A DNA stretch of 64,000 nucleotides, taken from Panax quinquefolius. Lineage: Eukaryota > Streptophyta > Magnoliopsida > Apiales > Araliaceae. Positions 1 through 12,575 of the stretch are shown here, in pieces (the stretch's first letter is position 1; each line of letters opens with the position of its first letter). The notes under the pieces are model-generated. The model was not told the DNA's origin, did no database searches, and saw nothing but the letters and a program-made list of their open reading frames with translations. The position numbers were made by a program, and so were the translations under genes. The stretch covers positions 1,825,501 to 1,889,500 of the forward strand of contig CM035164.1 of the NCBI GenBank assembly GCA_020205615.1. Direction: 5' to 3'.

Positions 1-463
1 GGAAGATTAAAGGGTTACTGAAGGTGGTATGCAGTGATGGTGAAGGCGTCGGCCACTAGAATGTTGGTGGTTCCTCTTCTCTCTCCCCTGCTCCCTCTTC
101 TCCCTCGTCCCGAAGTTTCTCCTCTTTTTTTTTCATCGATTGGTTCAAACAAATGCCCTAATCGATTCGGTTATAAGAATCGTGACCGCTATCAATGACG
201 CGTCTGATCGCTAGTTTTAATGATGTGGACATATTAGCGGCCGCTAGCGCGCGGCCACGATATAGATTCTTGAGTGCAAAGTTTCGCACCAAATTTTTGG
301 GGAAATTCTTCAATGACCGATCGGCGGACCGCATCACGATCATTGATCTTCTAATGACTAGATTTCTTTTCTGATTAGCAGATAGCGGTCGCTAATACTA
401 TTATCGGCGACGATAGGGAAGGTCATTGATATCATTGGTCGCAGATGGCCCTTTTCTTGTAGT
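1..463. mobile_element. Right-hand end of a CACTA (En/Spm-like) transposon
   Basis: The segment holds several GC-rich copies and inverted copies of a short motif around gcggccgctaa / gcggtcgctaat (about 232-250 and 385-400), like the subterminal transposase-binding repeats of CACTA elements. It ends at about 463 in cttttcttgtagt, the reverse complement of the CACTACAAGAAAA-type terminus (last base differs). The other end lies outside the window. No transposase ORF is visible. Family call is by motif only. Confidence 0.45.
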
Positions 464-1997
464 CTTAGATGATTTCTTTTCTAGTACATCTTCGCCGACC
501 TCTGCCAAGTATCAATCAAGATCTTCAAGCCACCGAATCAACTCCTATTAAAGGGACAAGCCAACCTCGTAGAAGAAAGCAAGTCGTCGAAAACCCCAAC
601 ACACCCCAACACAAACTCACACCGAAAGTGCCTCCTCGATATGCCCTCGACGAACGGATCCGAATCCTTTGCGCCAAAAGAGGAAAACCCAAGCGATCCT
701 CCTCCGCCTCCAAGAACCACAAGTACCTCTAATGAAAACCGATCCTCCGCTAACCACCCCATTACTGAAATTGTTGTTTTACGACGAAGAGCCCAAGAAC
801 AAGTGGAGCGATCACTCAAACTTTCTCAAAAACAACCAACCTCCTCGGACTTTAGGCCAAGCCTCGGAATCCCCACCTCTCCGCCGAATCCAAAGAGAAT
901 TTTCCTTTTTGAGCTCTCAACTCCTTCGTCTGTAATACCGACGACCACCGATTTCGCAACAACTCTATCATGGACTCCTTTCAACGAGGGAATGAAGTAC
1001 CAAGCTAGTAGTAGGCTTAACTTATCCATTTTCATATCGGCCCATTAATTTTGAATCGATAGATTAACACCGATCATCCGCAGCAAACGCATCTTGACGC
1101 CTCAGTCCCCAAATACCAAGAGGCCAAAGTCGAAGAGAAAGCCGCCAAGAGAATACCTGCTTAAGTCTCGCTTTGGCGAAAGATAGAAGTAGTCTCAAAG
1201 TTGCTATTCAAGATAATGAGTGCCTTCGAAAAGACCTTTTACAACCAAAGAAGATTTGAAGACATCCCGCCACTCATCAAGTCATCATCGATATAAATAT
1301 CGATTTTACAAGAAAAACGAAATTTTGGTGAAGAAAATCAAGATCGACCCAATCCAACTCGATTACGTCGAAGCAAAATAAAGATATCCAAGCTAAAGAT
1401 GCGAGCAAATGGCCCATCGTCAAAAGCTTGAAGAGAAACTTCGAGAACTCCGGACTCTTAAGGATTTAGGCCCACCACTAACTGATCGGTTCGCAAGGAG
1501 ATTGAAGCAAATTACAGAAATCCAATGAAATGAACAATGAAGTTGTCCACATGTACTCAAAGGTACGAGGTCCATCAAGTAAATAAAAGCCAAACTTGTA
1601 GTGCGAAAAGTAAACCCGCCTCCTTGACTCTTTCTGGACAAATGAGGACAATAAGGAAGCTTAAAGATATCATCCAAGCTTTAGGATTCCTAAAAGACAT
1701 CTCCTTTGTAAACATGCAGTTAGATATCAATGAAATAATTAACAAATTCTTATCCTTATTGCACCTTTGAACATTTCTTGTCAATAATTCATCATCAATC
1801 AACGTGAAAATGTATAATCTTAAACTGTTAATCAATAACTAAACAAGTCATATAACATATAAGATCAAATAATAATGTGACCTAAACTCAACACTTAAAA
1901 ATCAATCGTAATAAAGTAATGCAATACTTATTCGTTATCAAGTGTGAGACAGATCTGCTTTATTAGGAATTTGTTTACCCGAAGGCCTAATAAAACC

Positions 1998-2570
1998 AAG
2001 AGATGACATTTGCCTACCACGAAGGGCTTCGACAAAGTCTAAAGGACAACGCTTGCCTACCACGAAGGGCCCTCGACAAGGTCCGAAAGATGACACTTGC
2101 CTACCCCGGGGGGCTAACAATGTCTAAGTGCAACACTTGCCTACCACGAAGGGCTCGACAAGGTCTCGAAGATGACACTTGCCTACCCCCGGAAGGGCCC
2201 GACAAGGTCTAAGTGCAACACTTGCCTACCACGAAGGGCCCGACAAGGTCTGAAGATGACACTTGTCTACTTCCGAAGGCCCGACAAGGTCTAAGTGACC
2301 ACCGCCAAGAGGCTACCATCGAATGGTCACGAGTCCACCCGAACCTCCTAACACCAATGACGTTTGCCTACCACGAAGGGCACGACAAACTCATAAGGAC
2401 CACTGCAAAAAAGGCTACCATCAAATGGTCAATGAGTCCACCCAACCTCCTAACACCAATGACGTTTGCCTACCACGAAGGGCCTGACAAACTCATAAGG
2501 ACCACCTGCCGAAAAGGCTACCATCGAATGGTCACGAGTCCACCCAACCTCCTAACACCGAGGTGGCATT
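1998..2570. repeat. Minisatellite array, about 42-bp units changing to about 100-bp units
   Basis: The core gcctaccacgaaggg recurs at about 2012, 2055, 2099, 2139, 2180, 2224 and 2265 (period about 42 bp, diverged copies), then at about 2367 and 2467 (period about 100 bp). Each unit continues with gacaaggtct or gacaaactcataagg. The longer unit adds ggctaccatc and cacccaacctcctaacacc. It lies inside the LTR-element remnant. Confidence 0.85.
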
Positions 2571-3369
2571 TATGCGTGCTCGTCGACTATGGATGAGCTA
2601 CCAAGTCCCTCATGAATGTTTTAAACTTGATCCCATGAAGTGGCGTCATTAACTCGATCCCTAGGCAATGGACCCAATCGACTACCCCCAGCACAACAAG
2701 AGGTATAGGAGATAAAATCGAATATAGCTTTTTGGTGGTCGTGTGAGATCGAACCATTTAGTGACACAAAGATCCACACGAACCCTCCGAATAACATCTT
2801 CACTTTCAAGCACCCAAAGTTCCTCAATAGTGGGAGATGGGTCCACGATAGAATACCCGCTCCGCAAACAACGCCCACGAATTCTCGATTCTCGCAAAGC
2901 ATTGCTAACGGTTTTGTCGACTCTTGATTCTCCATAACTATCATCATCTTATTTCTTCATCCCCAAGGACACGGCTTACATATCAAACCGGGTCTTAATT
3001 TCAACTGAACTTCTCGCACCAAAATCGCTCCCCATTGCCAACTAGACTAGTTGCCAGATACAAATAACATAGCTCGGCGAGGCGGGCTTCATCGACAAAG
3101 GCAATCAATAAAAATAGGTCGTTTATTCCTGGAAGGCTTATTTACGACTCAAGTCCACTGGAACGCGTCTTAGCATTCTTCTACCCTTTCCTCGTACTCA
3201 AAGATTGGCAAACATCTTTCTGCCGATTTGGATGAAACCTTCTCAAAGTCTCTTCCGAGTAGTCTTGTCTTTTCCATTCGAACTCGCGACTTTAGATGGG
3301 CCTCTCCAAGACGAGTATCCACAGGCGGTGTGCCTTCGGTGGATTCTCGAAGTCGGCTTCGAGTGCGCT

Positions 3370-3700
3370 TTCACCATAATCCAGAAGATCAATAGGCGGA
3401 ATACCTTCTTCTACCAATCGGAAAAATGGTCATTGGGTCTTCATCTACTCTACCGTCTTGACCATAATCCCAAGACCAATAGGCGGAATACCCTTCTTGA
3501 CCAATCGGGAAAATGGTCATTGGGTCTTCGTTTACTCGCTTCGACCATAATCCCAAGACCAATAGGGGCGGAATACCCTTCTTCTGCCAATCAGAAAATG
3601 GGCCGCTGGATCTTCGTCTACTCGCTTCGACCATAATCCGAAGACCAATAGGCGGAATACCCTTCTTCTACCAATCGGAAAAATGGTTGTTGGGTCCGCT
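3370..3700. repeat. Tandem array of four units of about 84 bp
   Basis: The phrase ccataatcc with agaccaataggcggaatac recurs at about 3376, 3461, 3546 and 3629, each followed by ttctaccaatcgg and an aaaatggtcattgggtctt-like tail. Copies differ by small substitutions and indels. Reading frames over the array repeat the same peptide and are a by-product of the period being near a multiple of three. Confidence 0.85.
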
Positions 3701-4829
3701 TGATCCCAAGGATGGCCTTGAGACATGTCTTTAAAGTGTAGACTTCTTTCTAACTTGATCACCGCATCGATCGACCACTTCGGTATAGGATTCTAAGCGG
3801 TATGCCTTTCTATCCTTTTCCCACCATGGTCGTCTTCTTCTCCGGCAGAAAAATCGATCTTCTTCTAAGATCACCTTGGGCTCTCGAACGAGAACCCTCG
3901 AAACCTCAACAAGCGATGCATCAGCATGAGCATTCTTTGAAGGACCCAATCAATCCTTGACATATACTCATTGTGTGTAGCGAAGTCATAGTCATCACTA
4001 TCCTTTAGAAGTAATCGTTACACTCTTCTTCACCATGGATTAGGCGTGAAAGCGACTACAATTTGTGATTGAAAAATACTCGGGACACTAGAACTCAACC
4101 CTCCTTCTAAATATTGATGTTAACGCCAAGATCTTTCTCCACGTCCCAATCACCAAGACGCGTCCGATATCCCCGCATAGTTCAACAAGTCAACACCAAA
4201 AGCTTGACTACCGACCACGAGGGATAGCTCCCGTGAGAGTCGTCAAGACAGCGATCACAAGGTTAACCATGGAGGATAAAAATATCTAGTGTATTGAGAG
4301 GATAAAATATCGCTTAAGTGTTACCTCTAGATTGTGTGTGATCCTTGCTCATATACTCCAAGGTCCCATGTGTGACCTGATTTCCGGCCCACAACCTTTA
4401 GCCGACTAAGCCTCATCCCATCCTCATTAATGCCATGCGAAATGTCGAAAGTTCTATCCCCAATCTACACGGTCGAAATCCAAGTGGAGGCACCATACTA
4501 TCTAAATCATTCTTACCAATCGTCACAACCTCTTACTACATGGGCCTAAATAAAGATAGTATCCACTAAATAAATTTGGTCCAATAAACCAATTTAATAC
4601 TTTCTTTCGACACTCCACCTCAATACGTGCCTAAAGTATTATATTCCAACAGAAAGGTTAGTAGGGGTGTTAATGAACAAGGACTGCGTTACTATAGAAA
4701 CCTCATCAACGAGCTCCTGAAAAATGGTTAAAATTTGTGTGCATATTTTCTTCTTTATTTATTTTGCTAAATAAATTTTAAACCCAAAGTTATATATATA
4801 TTTTCTTTGTTTTAATTATATATATTTGA

Positions 4830-4922
<93 letters not shown>

Positions 4923-4960
4923 TAAGTAATTAATTAACTCAATTTTTCATTCATTCATTT

Positions 4961-4963
<3 letters not shown>

Positions 4964-5019
<56 letters not shown>
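4964..5019. repeat. (TA)n microsatellite in a beta-glucosidase intron
   Basis: Uninterrupted TA dinucleotides of about 56 bp between exons 4834-4921 and 5114-5369. Similar shorter runs occur at about 7343-7370, 17231-17265 and 24650-24670. Confidence 0.95.
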
Positions 5020-5025
<6 letters not shown>

Positions 5026-6415
5026 GGACACCTAATTAATTAAATGCTAATAATTTATAAGACATGAAATATTCTTATATAATTAATTTAATTTGTGGCA
5101 TGCATGCATGTAGGAATGATTTTCTTGACTACGCAAAGCTATGTTTTGAGACGTTGGGCAAGCAAGTGAAGAATTGGATCACATTGAACGAGCCATCGAC
5201 TTACACTGTTAATGGTTACGTTTGGGGTAGTCATGCACCAGGGCGATGCTCTTCATGGCTAAACCAGAACTGCACCAATGGGGATTCGGGCGTCGAGCCA
5301 TATACAGTGGCACATAACCAACTTCTAGCTCATGCAGCTACAGTTCAATTATATAGGGACAATTATCAGGTACTACTTAATTTCATCTTCAAAATAATTA
5401 ATACAAATTTAAAATATATATTTAAAAACGTTCAACCTGATCTTGAATTAATTGAAGAATTCAAACAATATTGGTATTAAAATGAAAGATATATAGGAGG
5501 AGTAAGGGTATGTTTGTTCGACAATAACTTAATTTAAAACAACTTATAAGGTAAGTTTTAAAATAATTAGCAAGTTATTTTAAACTATGACTTATGAATA
5601 GATGTGTTTGACACCATAATTTTGACTTATAAGTTAATATATTAATTAAGTTAAAATAAATTGTTGTGAACTCTCGAGGTCAAAATGAGACTCTTATTTA
5701 AGGATAAATAGAGTATTATAAATTTCAGGCTTCACAAAAGGGGAAGATTGGAATAACGCTTGTGTCGCGCTGGATGGTGCCTTACTCTGATGACCCTATC
5801 AACCGGAATGCTACAATTCGAGCCCTTAATTTCTGTTTGGGATGGTAATATATATTAATTTATTATAATCATTTTGCCCCTTAAAAAATGTCTAAAATAT
5901 TTATATAGGGTAGGAAAAGAAAATAAAAGTAATTAATTATTTTCTCATATATATATATTTTTTGGGTGTCATAAAAAACTATAAAACCCCATCACTAATT
6001 ATTTTTCCGTATTAAAGTTTTTCTATAAATTGAATCTCATTCTGTATTTTTAACAAATTATAATGTCAACCAAACACTTTTAAGAAAGTAATTTTTCTGA
6101 CTTTTTTCCATAAAATTTATTTCACCATACAAGATTATCGACATCCAAACAAAAATATGTCTAACGTAGGCAATTCAAGTTTAAAATACGTATTGTATGA
6201 AGACTAAATGACCTTTAAAACTACTTAAGAAGGATCCATTAAATTTTTTTTATAAAAAAAAAATGAAAGAATTATATTATGCTTACATAACGTCCCTTGC
6301 GGATAAAATTGAATTTTTTTTATTTACATTGTTTTTATTTAATTCGTGTGAAAATTATACTTAAATTATTTTTTATGGGTCTGAAGAGGAACTTATTAAG
6401 ATCGATAATTTGAAC

Positions 6416-6988
6416 TAGGAGTGAGCATGATGCTGTTTAAAGCCCAAACTGCACTCGAAACCGCTTAGGTGCGGTTTGACGAATTCAAAACCGCACATGA
6501 AACCGCTTGTGATTGGTGCGATTTGGTTTTGAATCGTGCGGTGCGGTTTCATTTGGTGATGTTTCGATTCCAAAACCAATTGAAACAACAAAATTTTATG
6601 CAGTTTAAATCAACAACTTAGCATCACACAATATTAAAGTTGTTAAAGAGATAATTGTATGAGATTTTCATATATGGTGATGGTGATCATGTAGATCGAT
6701 ACCATCCAAATTCAAAATTAGTAGCTTAATTTTTATGGGAAGTTCATTATACAAGATTAATTGAAATATCTCTCCTGTAACAGGATTGAATAATTAATTA
6801 ATTTTCATGGTGCGGTTTAGTTTCGGTTTTATATGCGTGATGTTTTGGTTAATAACCAAACCGAAACCGTAAATTTAGTTTTTCAATTCACCTAAAATCG
6901 CCACATATTCCGGAACCATTGGTGCGGTTTGTGTGATTTTTGGTACTGTTCCAGTTCCAGTTCCAATTTGATTCCATACTCAACCCTA
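6416..6988. mobile_element. Non-autonomous hAT element (573 bp) in a beta-glucosidase intron
   Basis: Imperfect terminal inverted repeats taggagtgagca (left) and tactcaaccc-ta (right) match the hAT CAGGGGTGAGCA type. The element is flanked by an 8-bp target duplication, atttgaac at 6408-6415 and atttaaac at 6989-6996, with one mismatch. Interior has repeated gtgcggtttg and aaaccgca motifs in both directions, as in hAT subterminal regions. No transposase. Confidence 0.8.
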
Positions 6989-7339
6989 ATTTAAACGACA
7001 TTATGTTTGTACATACAAGTCCTAACATTAACATTTTTATTTTTTTCCCCTTCTAAATGCATATTATAGGTTTATGGCGCCATTAACATCTGGTGATTAT
7101 CCACACGCCATGCGTTCTCTAGTCGGAAGCAGACTTCCTAAGTTCTCAGATGAAGAAGCCAATATGCTCAAGGACTCATTTGATTTTATTGGATTGAATT
7201 ACTACACTGCAATCTATGTGCAACATTTTTCTTACTCAAATACTCTAAATGCCACCTACACAACCGATTCACAAACTCTCTCAACAAGTATGATCAAAAT
7301 CAGAACCTCGAACTTTAACACAAAAATAATGTTGTCTGA

Positions 7340-7375
<36 letters not shown>

Positions 7376-7464
7376 AAAATTATAATTATATTACCGACAC
7401 TTAACACTTTAATATTTATTGTTCCGACAATATCATTTTTACTCTAGCAATATCAGTCTCAACC

Positions 7465-7712
7465 GCTCGGTGTATGTTTGGTTACTAGGCGTTTGGAGCG
7501 TGTAGAGTGTTTGGTACATTTAGACTTTCAAACACATTTTAAAATCTTGTCCGTCTGTAAGTAGTTTATTTCAAATGCAACTTATATGAACTCTCACAAA
7601 CGTAATATTTGAGACTCAAACACAATCTATCAAAAATGATGCGGTGCATTTAGAAGTTCAAATGCTGTAAACGCTATTGCCGCAAACACTAGTAATCAAA
7701 CAAACTCTTAGT
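7465..7712. repeat. Probable MITE with degenerate inverted ends
   Basis: The left end, tgtatgtttggttactaggcg, is roughly complementary to the right end, ctagtaatcaaacaaactct, and the outer tens of bases pair imperfectly. It sits in the beta-glucosidase intron upstream of the 32-bp exon. No clear target duplication was found. Confidence 0.5.
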
Positions 7713-8169
7713 TTATGATATGAATAAATTTATAATGTGAATTTGGTATTGAACCTAGTTAATCTTTTACATGTCATGCATGCAGCTGAAAGGGATGGGG
7801 TTCCTATCGGCCCAAAGGTAAGGATCATGTAAAACTATATTAGTACTTTGGTCGTCCCACTAAAAAAATAAATGCATTTTACAATAATTCATTATACGGA
7901 AATTTAAAATATTATGTCATCCTTTAGTTTTTTATATATATAAACGGGTGTCTATTTTGGAACTCATAAAAGAGAAAAACATTATTTCGTGTGGTGGGAT
8001 GGTGAGGGTGTTTGTTTAAGATTAAATTACAAATTACACTCTTAATTTAGTTCCAAATTTAGTTTGCATCCTAAATTTTTGTTTTTTTGATTAAAATTAT
8101 TTTGAATTTTGAGCACTTGAACTCACCCTAATTTGCACTTAAAACTTTAGTGCGGAGGACACAATTTTT

Positions 8170-8395
8170 TTTTATGAAAACCCCTCTTCTATCTGGCTTT
8201 TTTTGATGAAAACCCCTCTTCTATCTGGCTCATCAGTCTCAACTCAGAAGGAAGAACAGGTAATAGAGACCATACCATTCATTATGGGTGCAATATTCTA
8301 TCGCTTCACCTAGCTTGTATTGCTCTCCCACAACTAGACCCTGGCAAACGGGTCCAAAGCCCATGAACGATCCGCCCACCTGCAAATCAACCAAC
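8170..8395 (-). other. Short direct duplication next to an exon-like GC-richer island
   Basis: The 24-bp phrase beginning tgaaaacccctcttc occurs twice, at about 8176 and 8209. Next to it, 8240-8385 is richer in GC than the surrounding intron. On the minus strand it has an open frame of about 45 codons behind a tttgcag-like splice acceptor. I do not recognise the peptide (it contains GFGPVCQGLVVGEQYKLGEA). It could be a captured exon fragment inside a transposon or chance. Confidence 0.35.
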
Positions 8396-9852
8396 CATTA
8401 ATTTTTTTTTTTTTTAAAAAAAAAAAGTACAGGCCATGAGGCTTTGAACACAAGATCTGTGAAGAAATAAATAAGAAATTCAAACCAACTAAAAGTACAA
8501 CAACTATTTGTTTTTAATGTAATCTTCAATATATTTTAACTATAATTAAAAATTATAATTAAGATATGTAGTTAATTTTGATGGACTGCCAATTAATTTT
8601 AAATTTGTGAAGAATTGAGTTCAAATCTTTTTGCCTACACATTTCCCATTTATTTAATAGTGCAAGTGAGCGAGCTTTCATAGGTAATAGTAATAGTGTA
8701 ATACAGTCGACTTGCACAAGACTGACAAGAGCATACATATAAATTCCTGCATAAGGTACAACAACATCACAGTAACAACAATTACATTGAATCAGCTTCT
8801 TGTTGCCTTTGCAGCTTTGCTACAACAATTAAGATATGTAGACTCTTTGCTACAACAACTATTTGTTTGTATTATTATTTATTTTATTATTTTTAATATT
8901 TATTATTATTTTTTAAGAATGTTAATTTTACAAAAAAAAAAAAAAATTAATAAGCTTCGCATTTGGGGCAGGCCATTATCCATACTGATCTGGCCATTTC
9001 AACCCACCAAAACCCGGCTTTTTTTGACCATTTTTACGTACCCAATTAGCCTGTTTCGAGTCTACCCACAACCCTGTTTTCACGGTTTATAATGGTCTTT
9101 TTTAAATTTATGTTTATGCTTATTTTGACTAAAAAATTAAGGTGTTTTCGATCGAAAATAACATTTGAAATGGAAAAAGGTTTAAAGCCTATTTAAACTA
9201 TAATTAAAGTGTAATTTTTGATTTAGTCTTTGTTTAATTTGATTGGGGTTTTCTAATTGGAATGAAATTTATAATCAGTGTCATGTTATAATATTATAAT
9301 ACAATGTGCAGGGTGCTTCAAGTTGGTTGATCCGTGATCTGTTGGTTTATGTCAAGAGAAATTATAACAATCCAACAATTTACATTACTGAAAATGGTAT
9401 AACAAAATAAAATTACATTTTTTTATATATTTTAATTACATATATACTAATTAGCTTATAAAAAGATAAATAGATTAGAGAATAAAGTAAAATTAAATTA
9501 TTTTTTGTAGGGGTTGATGAGCTAAACAATTCAACATTGCCTCTCCAAGAAGCTCTTAATGACAACAAGAGAGTTGACTTCTACTTTCAAGGGGAAAAAG
9601 CTGACAGTCTTGTTATGATTTTAAACGGAAAGTTGACAAACTCCTTTTAAATACGGGAATAATTAATTTTGACTAATTGATTAATACAGTATCGACACAC
9701 AGGCGGAAGGTGATTTCTCTCTGCGTTTCAGTATTGGTCAATTGACAAACTTACCAAGAAGTTACCATGAAATTAACTTCATGGTAAAATGATCCTTTAA
9801 ATACATAGCTTGAATTTGAAACAAGACTCGTATTTTGGGACAAAAAATATTA

Positions 9853-11815
9853 CTCTATCCATTTCTAAAAGATTGGGGTTAAATGCTTTCTAAGTCACTA
9901 TACTTTATGTCAACTTACAAATTGGTCACTGAACTTTTTTTTTTACGGTCAATTCATTGTCTTTCATTTTTCTAACATTAAAAAAACCGTTAAAATCGAG
10001 TTGACTTTAACGGAAAAGAACTGATTTCAATTCTTGAGTTGTCCAAAAAAAAAATATATATTAAGCGTCATTGTGTGATGTGCTTGAATGATTATGTGGA
10101 TTTGGAGGAAATTTTTATGAAGAAAATGAAAAAATATGTTAAAGTATAATATAAATTTAAAAAGTGTGCCAAAAACAAGAAAATAAATAAAAATATATAT
10201 TTAATTATTTTTGTAATTAATATAAAATAAAATTTTATTTATAATCAAGCCATTTATAAAATAAAAAATCCAAAAATATGCTAATTAAATTTAAGAGGAA
10301 TGTGAAATATTTTTTGGGGAAATGAAAGAAAATTATAATAAAATCAAAAATTTAGCAAAAAATACATGGTAGAAATTAAAAAATAAAAGAGTTATTTAGT
10401 TCTTTTTGTAATTAATAGATTTTTTTATATAATTAATAACAAATATAATTGAGGAAATTATAAAAATTATAAAATAATTTTGTACTTTTACATGCAAATA
10501 ATTTTATCAAATAATTTTAATTTTATCAAATAATTTTATTTTTAATTTTATCAAATAATTTTAAGATAATTTATCATTTTTTCCCACTCCTTTATACAGA
10601 AAAAAGGCGGTAATATTTTGATAAAATTATTTCCCAATCCCAAATAATTTTTTCCCACTCCTTTAGATAGAAAAAGCGGTAATATTTTGATAAAATTATT
10701 TCCCACTCCCAAATAGTTTTTTCCCACTCCTTTTTAAAGGTGGTAAAATTAAAATTAAATGATAAAATTACAATAAAATTAATTGATAAAATTAAAATAA
10801 AATTATTTGATAAAATTAAAAATTATTTGATAAAAATTATTTGCATGTAAAAGTACAAATTTATTTATCCTAGTTAGAAAAGAAAAAAAATTATCACAAA
10901 ATTGACTCAATTATAATTTTAATGTCCGAATTTGAAAAGATTTTTAATTTTAAAATATTTTTAATTTTATAATTTCCTCAATTATATTTGTTATTAATTA
11001 TATAAAAAATTCTATTAATTACAAAAATAACTAAATAACTCTTTTTATTTTTTAATTTCTACCATATATTTTTTGCTAAATTTTTGATTTTATTATAATT
11101 TTCTTTCATTTCCCCTAAATATATTTCACATTCCCTTTAAATTTAATTAGCATATTTTTGGATTTTTTTTTTTTTATAAATAGCTTAATTATAAATAAAA
11201 TTTTATTTAATATTAATTAAAAAATAATTAAATATTTTTTTTATTTTCTTGTTTTTGGCACACTTTTTAAATTTATATTATACTTTAAAATATTTTTTCA
11301 TTTTCTTCATAAAAATTTTCCTCCAAATCCACATAATCACCGCTAAGTCACACACAAGGACGCCACATCGCCTTTTTTTTTTGACAACTCAAGAAATTAA
11401 AATTTGTCTTTTTCCGTTAAAGTCAACTCGACTTAACGGTTTTTTTTTAACTTAGAAAAGTCAAGTCTGATGAGTTATTTGTAAAGAAAAAAAAATTCAG
11501 TTACCCATTTGTAAGTTGACATAAAGTACAGTGACTTAGAAAGCATTTAACCCTAAAAGATTGTCGTTTTAGAAGAAAAAATTTGTTCCAAAAAATTTGT
11601 AGTTTATAACTTTCGAGAAGAATAAATTATTTACTTTCCTATATTAGTCTTACCTTCTCTCATTGTACTAAGAAATTCTCTCCCTTGTATTAATAGTTTT
11701 CAACTTCCCATAAAGGGGTAGTGATGAAATTTCAAACAAATTTTACTTGGTAAATGATACTTTCTTAATTCATGTACCAAAACTTTAAACGACAATCTTT
11801 TAGGGACGGATGTAG
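9853..11815. mobile_element. Stowaway-like (Tc1/mariner) MITE split by a MULE
   Basis: The left end reads ctctatccatttctaaaaga and the right end tcttttagggacggatgtag: inverted forms of the CTCCCTCCGTCCC-type Stowaway terminus. TA is present on both sides (9851-9852 and 11816-11817). Without the MULE and its extra target copy the MITE would be about 275 bp. It lies in the last large intron of the beta-glucosidase remnant. Confidence 0.75.
9876..11553. mobile_element. Foldback MULE (1,678 bp) inserted in the Stowaway MITE
   Basis: Ends gggttaaatgctttctaagt and its inverse, flanked by an exact 10-bp target duplication taaaagattg (9866-9875 and 11554-11563). Most of the element is one long inverted repeat: AT-rich blocks at about 10080-10480 recur inverted at about 10930-11340. 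Such long terminal inverted repeats with 9-11 bp duplications are typical of Mutator-like elements. A 68-codon frame inside is low-complexity and not a transposase. Confidence 0.85.
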
Positions 11816-12181
11816 TATTAATTTAATAGGGATAATCTCTTCCTTTGTCCCCAGACCGTAGTTGTTTTCATGTTTGGTCTCCTCGCGTATTTCATCTTCA
11901 AACTATATAATTTCTTCAATCACAGGGCCAACTTAAAAAACACAGACCAATTAATTAAAGGGTACTAAACATGTAAAACAACTATCGATTGAGGATTAAA
12001 GTTTTAAAAAACATATATAAGTTGGGGACTAAACGTGAAAAACTGCTAATTTTTAAGACTAACATTAAAAAATATAGTTTGGGAATGAAATATGTAAAAA
12101 ATGAATGAGGGGGCCTAAATGTAAAAATAACTATAATTTGAATACTGTTGAATATGTTCATCCTATTTAACCATAGTAAGA

Positions 12182-12575
12182 TGCTGTTTGTTTACATCTG
12201 ATTACTTATTAATAGACTGCCTCTTATTCGCTAAGAAGCATGATGCTGTTTTTTTTGTTACCTCTGAATGCCTCTTAATCAGTAAGACAAAATGAAATCT
12301 TAATGAATTTTTTTTGATAATTTTTTTTTATATAAATATATTCAACAATATTATGCACTCATTTTTATTAAATTGAATATTTAAATTTATTAAATAAAAT
12401 TTTACCCTTTAAAATTGTAAAATAGTATCATTAAGAGACAACTTACTTTTTAGTTATCAAACAATTTTTTAGATTCAGACCTCATAACCATTCAGATGAT
12501 TTAATTTATTAAGACATCATAATCATTCAGATCTTAATTCCTAGGTTTATCAAACACAACCTAAGTTTACTCTGT
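12182..12575. repeat. Possible degenerate MITE upstream of the last beta-glucosidase exon
   Basis: Left end gatgctgtttgtttacatct and right end ggtttatcaaacacaaccta pair weakly, and the phrases gatgctgttt, cattcagat and cctcttaat recur inside. No target duplication is clear. Confidence 0.3.

Larger units (their letters stand above)
464..4649. mobile_element. Degenerate LTR-retrotransposon, right part, ending in an LTR terminus
   Basis: The segment ends at 4649 in ttccaaca, the inverted form of the tgttggaa start of many plant LTRs, and coding sequence of a beta-glucosidase follows at once. Short proline- and charge-rich reading frames at about 530-1048 and a charged, helix-like stretch at about 1405-1510 resemble degraded gag. 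No protease, reverse transcriptase or integrase motif is visible, so it may be a non-autonomous (gag-only or large-derivative) element. Two tandem-repeat arrays (1998-2570 and 3370-3700) lie inside, as is common near LTRs of Tat-like and similar elements. The left LTR and its target duplication are outside the window, so orientation and family are unsettled. Confidence 0.6.

Noticed and set aside
538..1048. Overlapping open frames on both strands of 60-135 codons
   Set aside because: They are shadows of one another in C-rich, low-complexity DNA of a decayed retroelement. At most one is a gag relic; none can be called a gene.
1998..2570. Regularly spaced repeats that could suggest a CRISPR array
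   Set aside because: The repeats are diverged, units abut without unique spacers of equal size, and the context is a plant LTR element.
3205..3760. Open frames with repeated peptide units
   Set aside because: They are translations of the 84-bp tandem array, present in several frames and both strands.
5064..5480. 138-codon open frame over a beta-glucosidase exon
   Set aside because: Only 5114-5369 is coding. The frame runs from the upstream intron through the exon into the next intron; splice sites and family similarity set the real limits.
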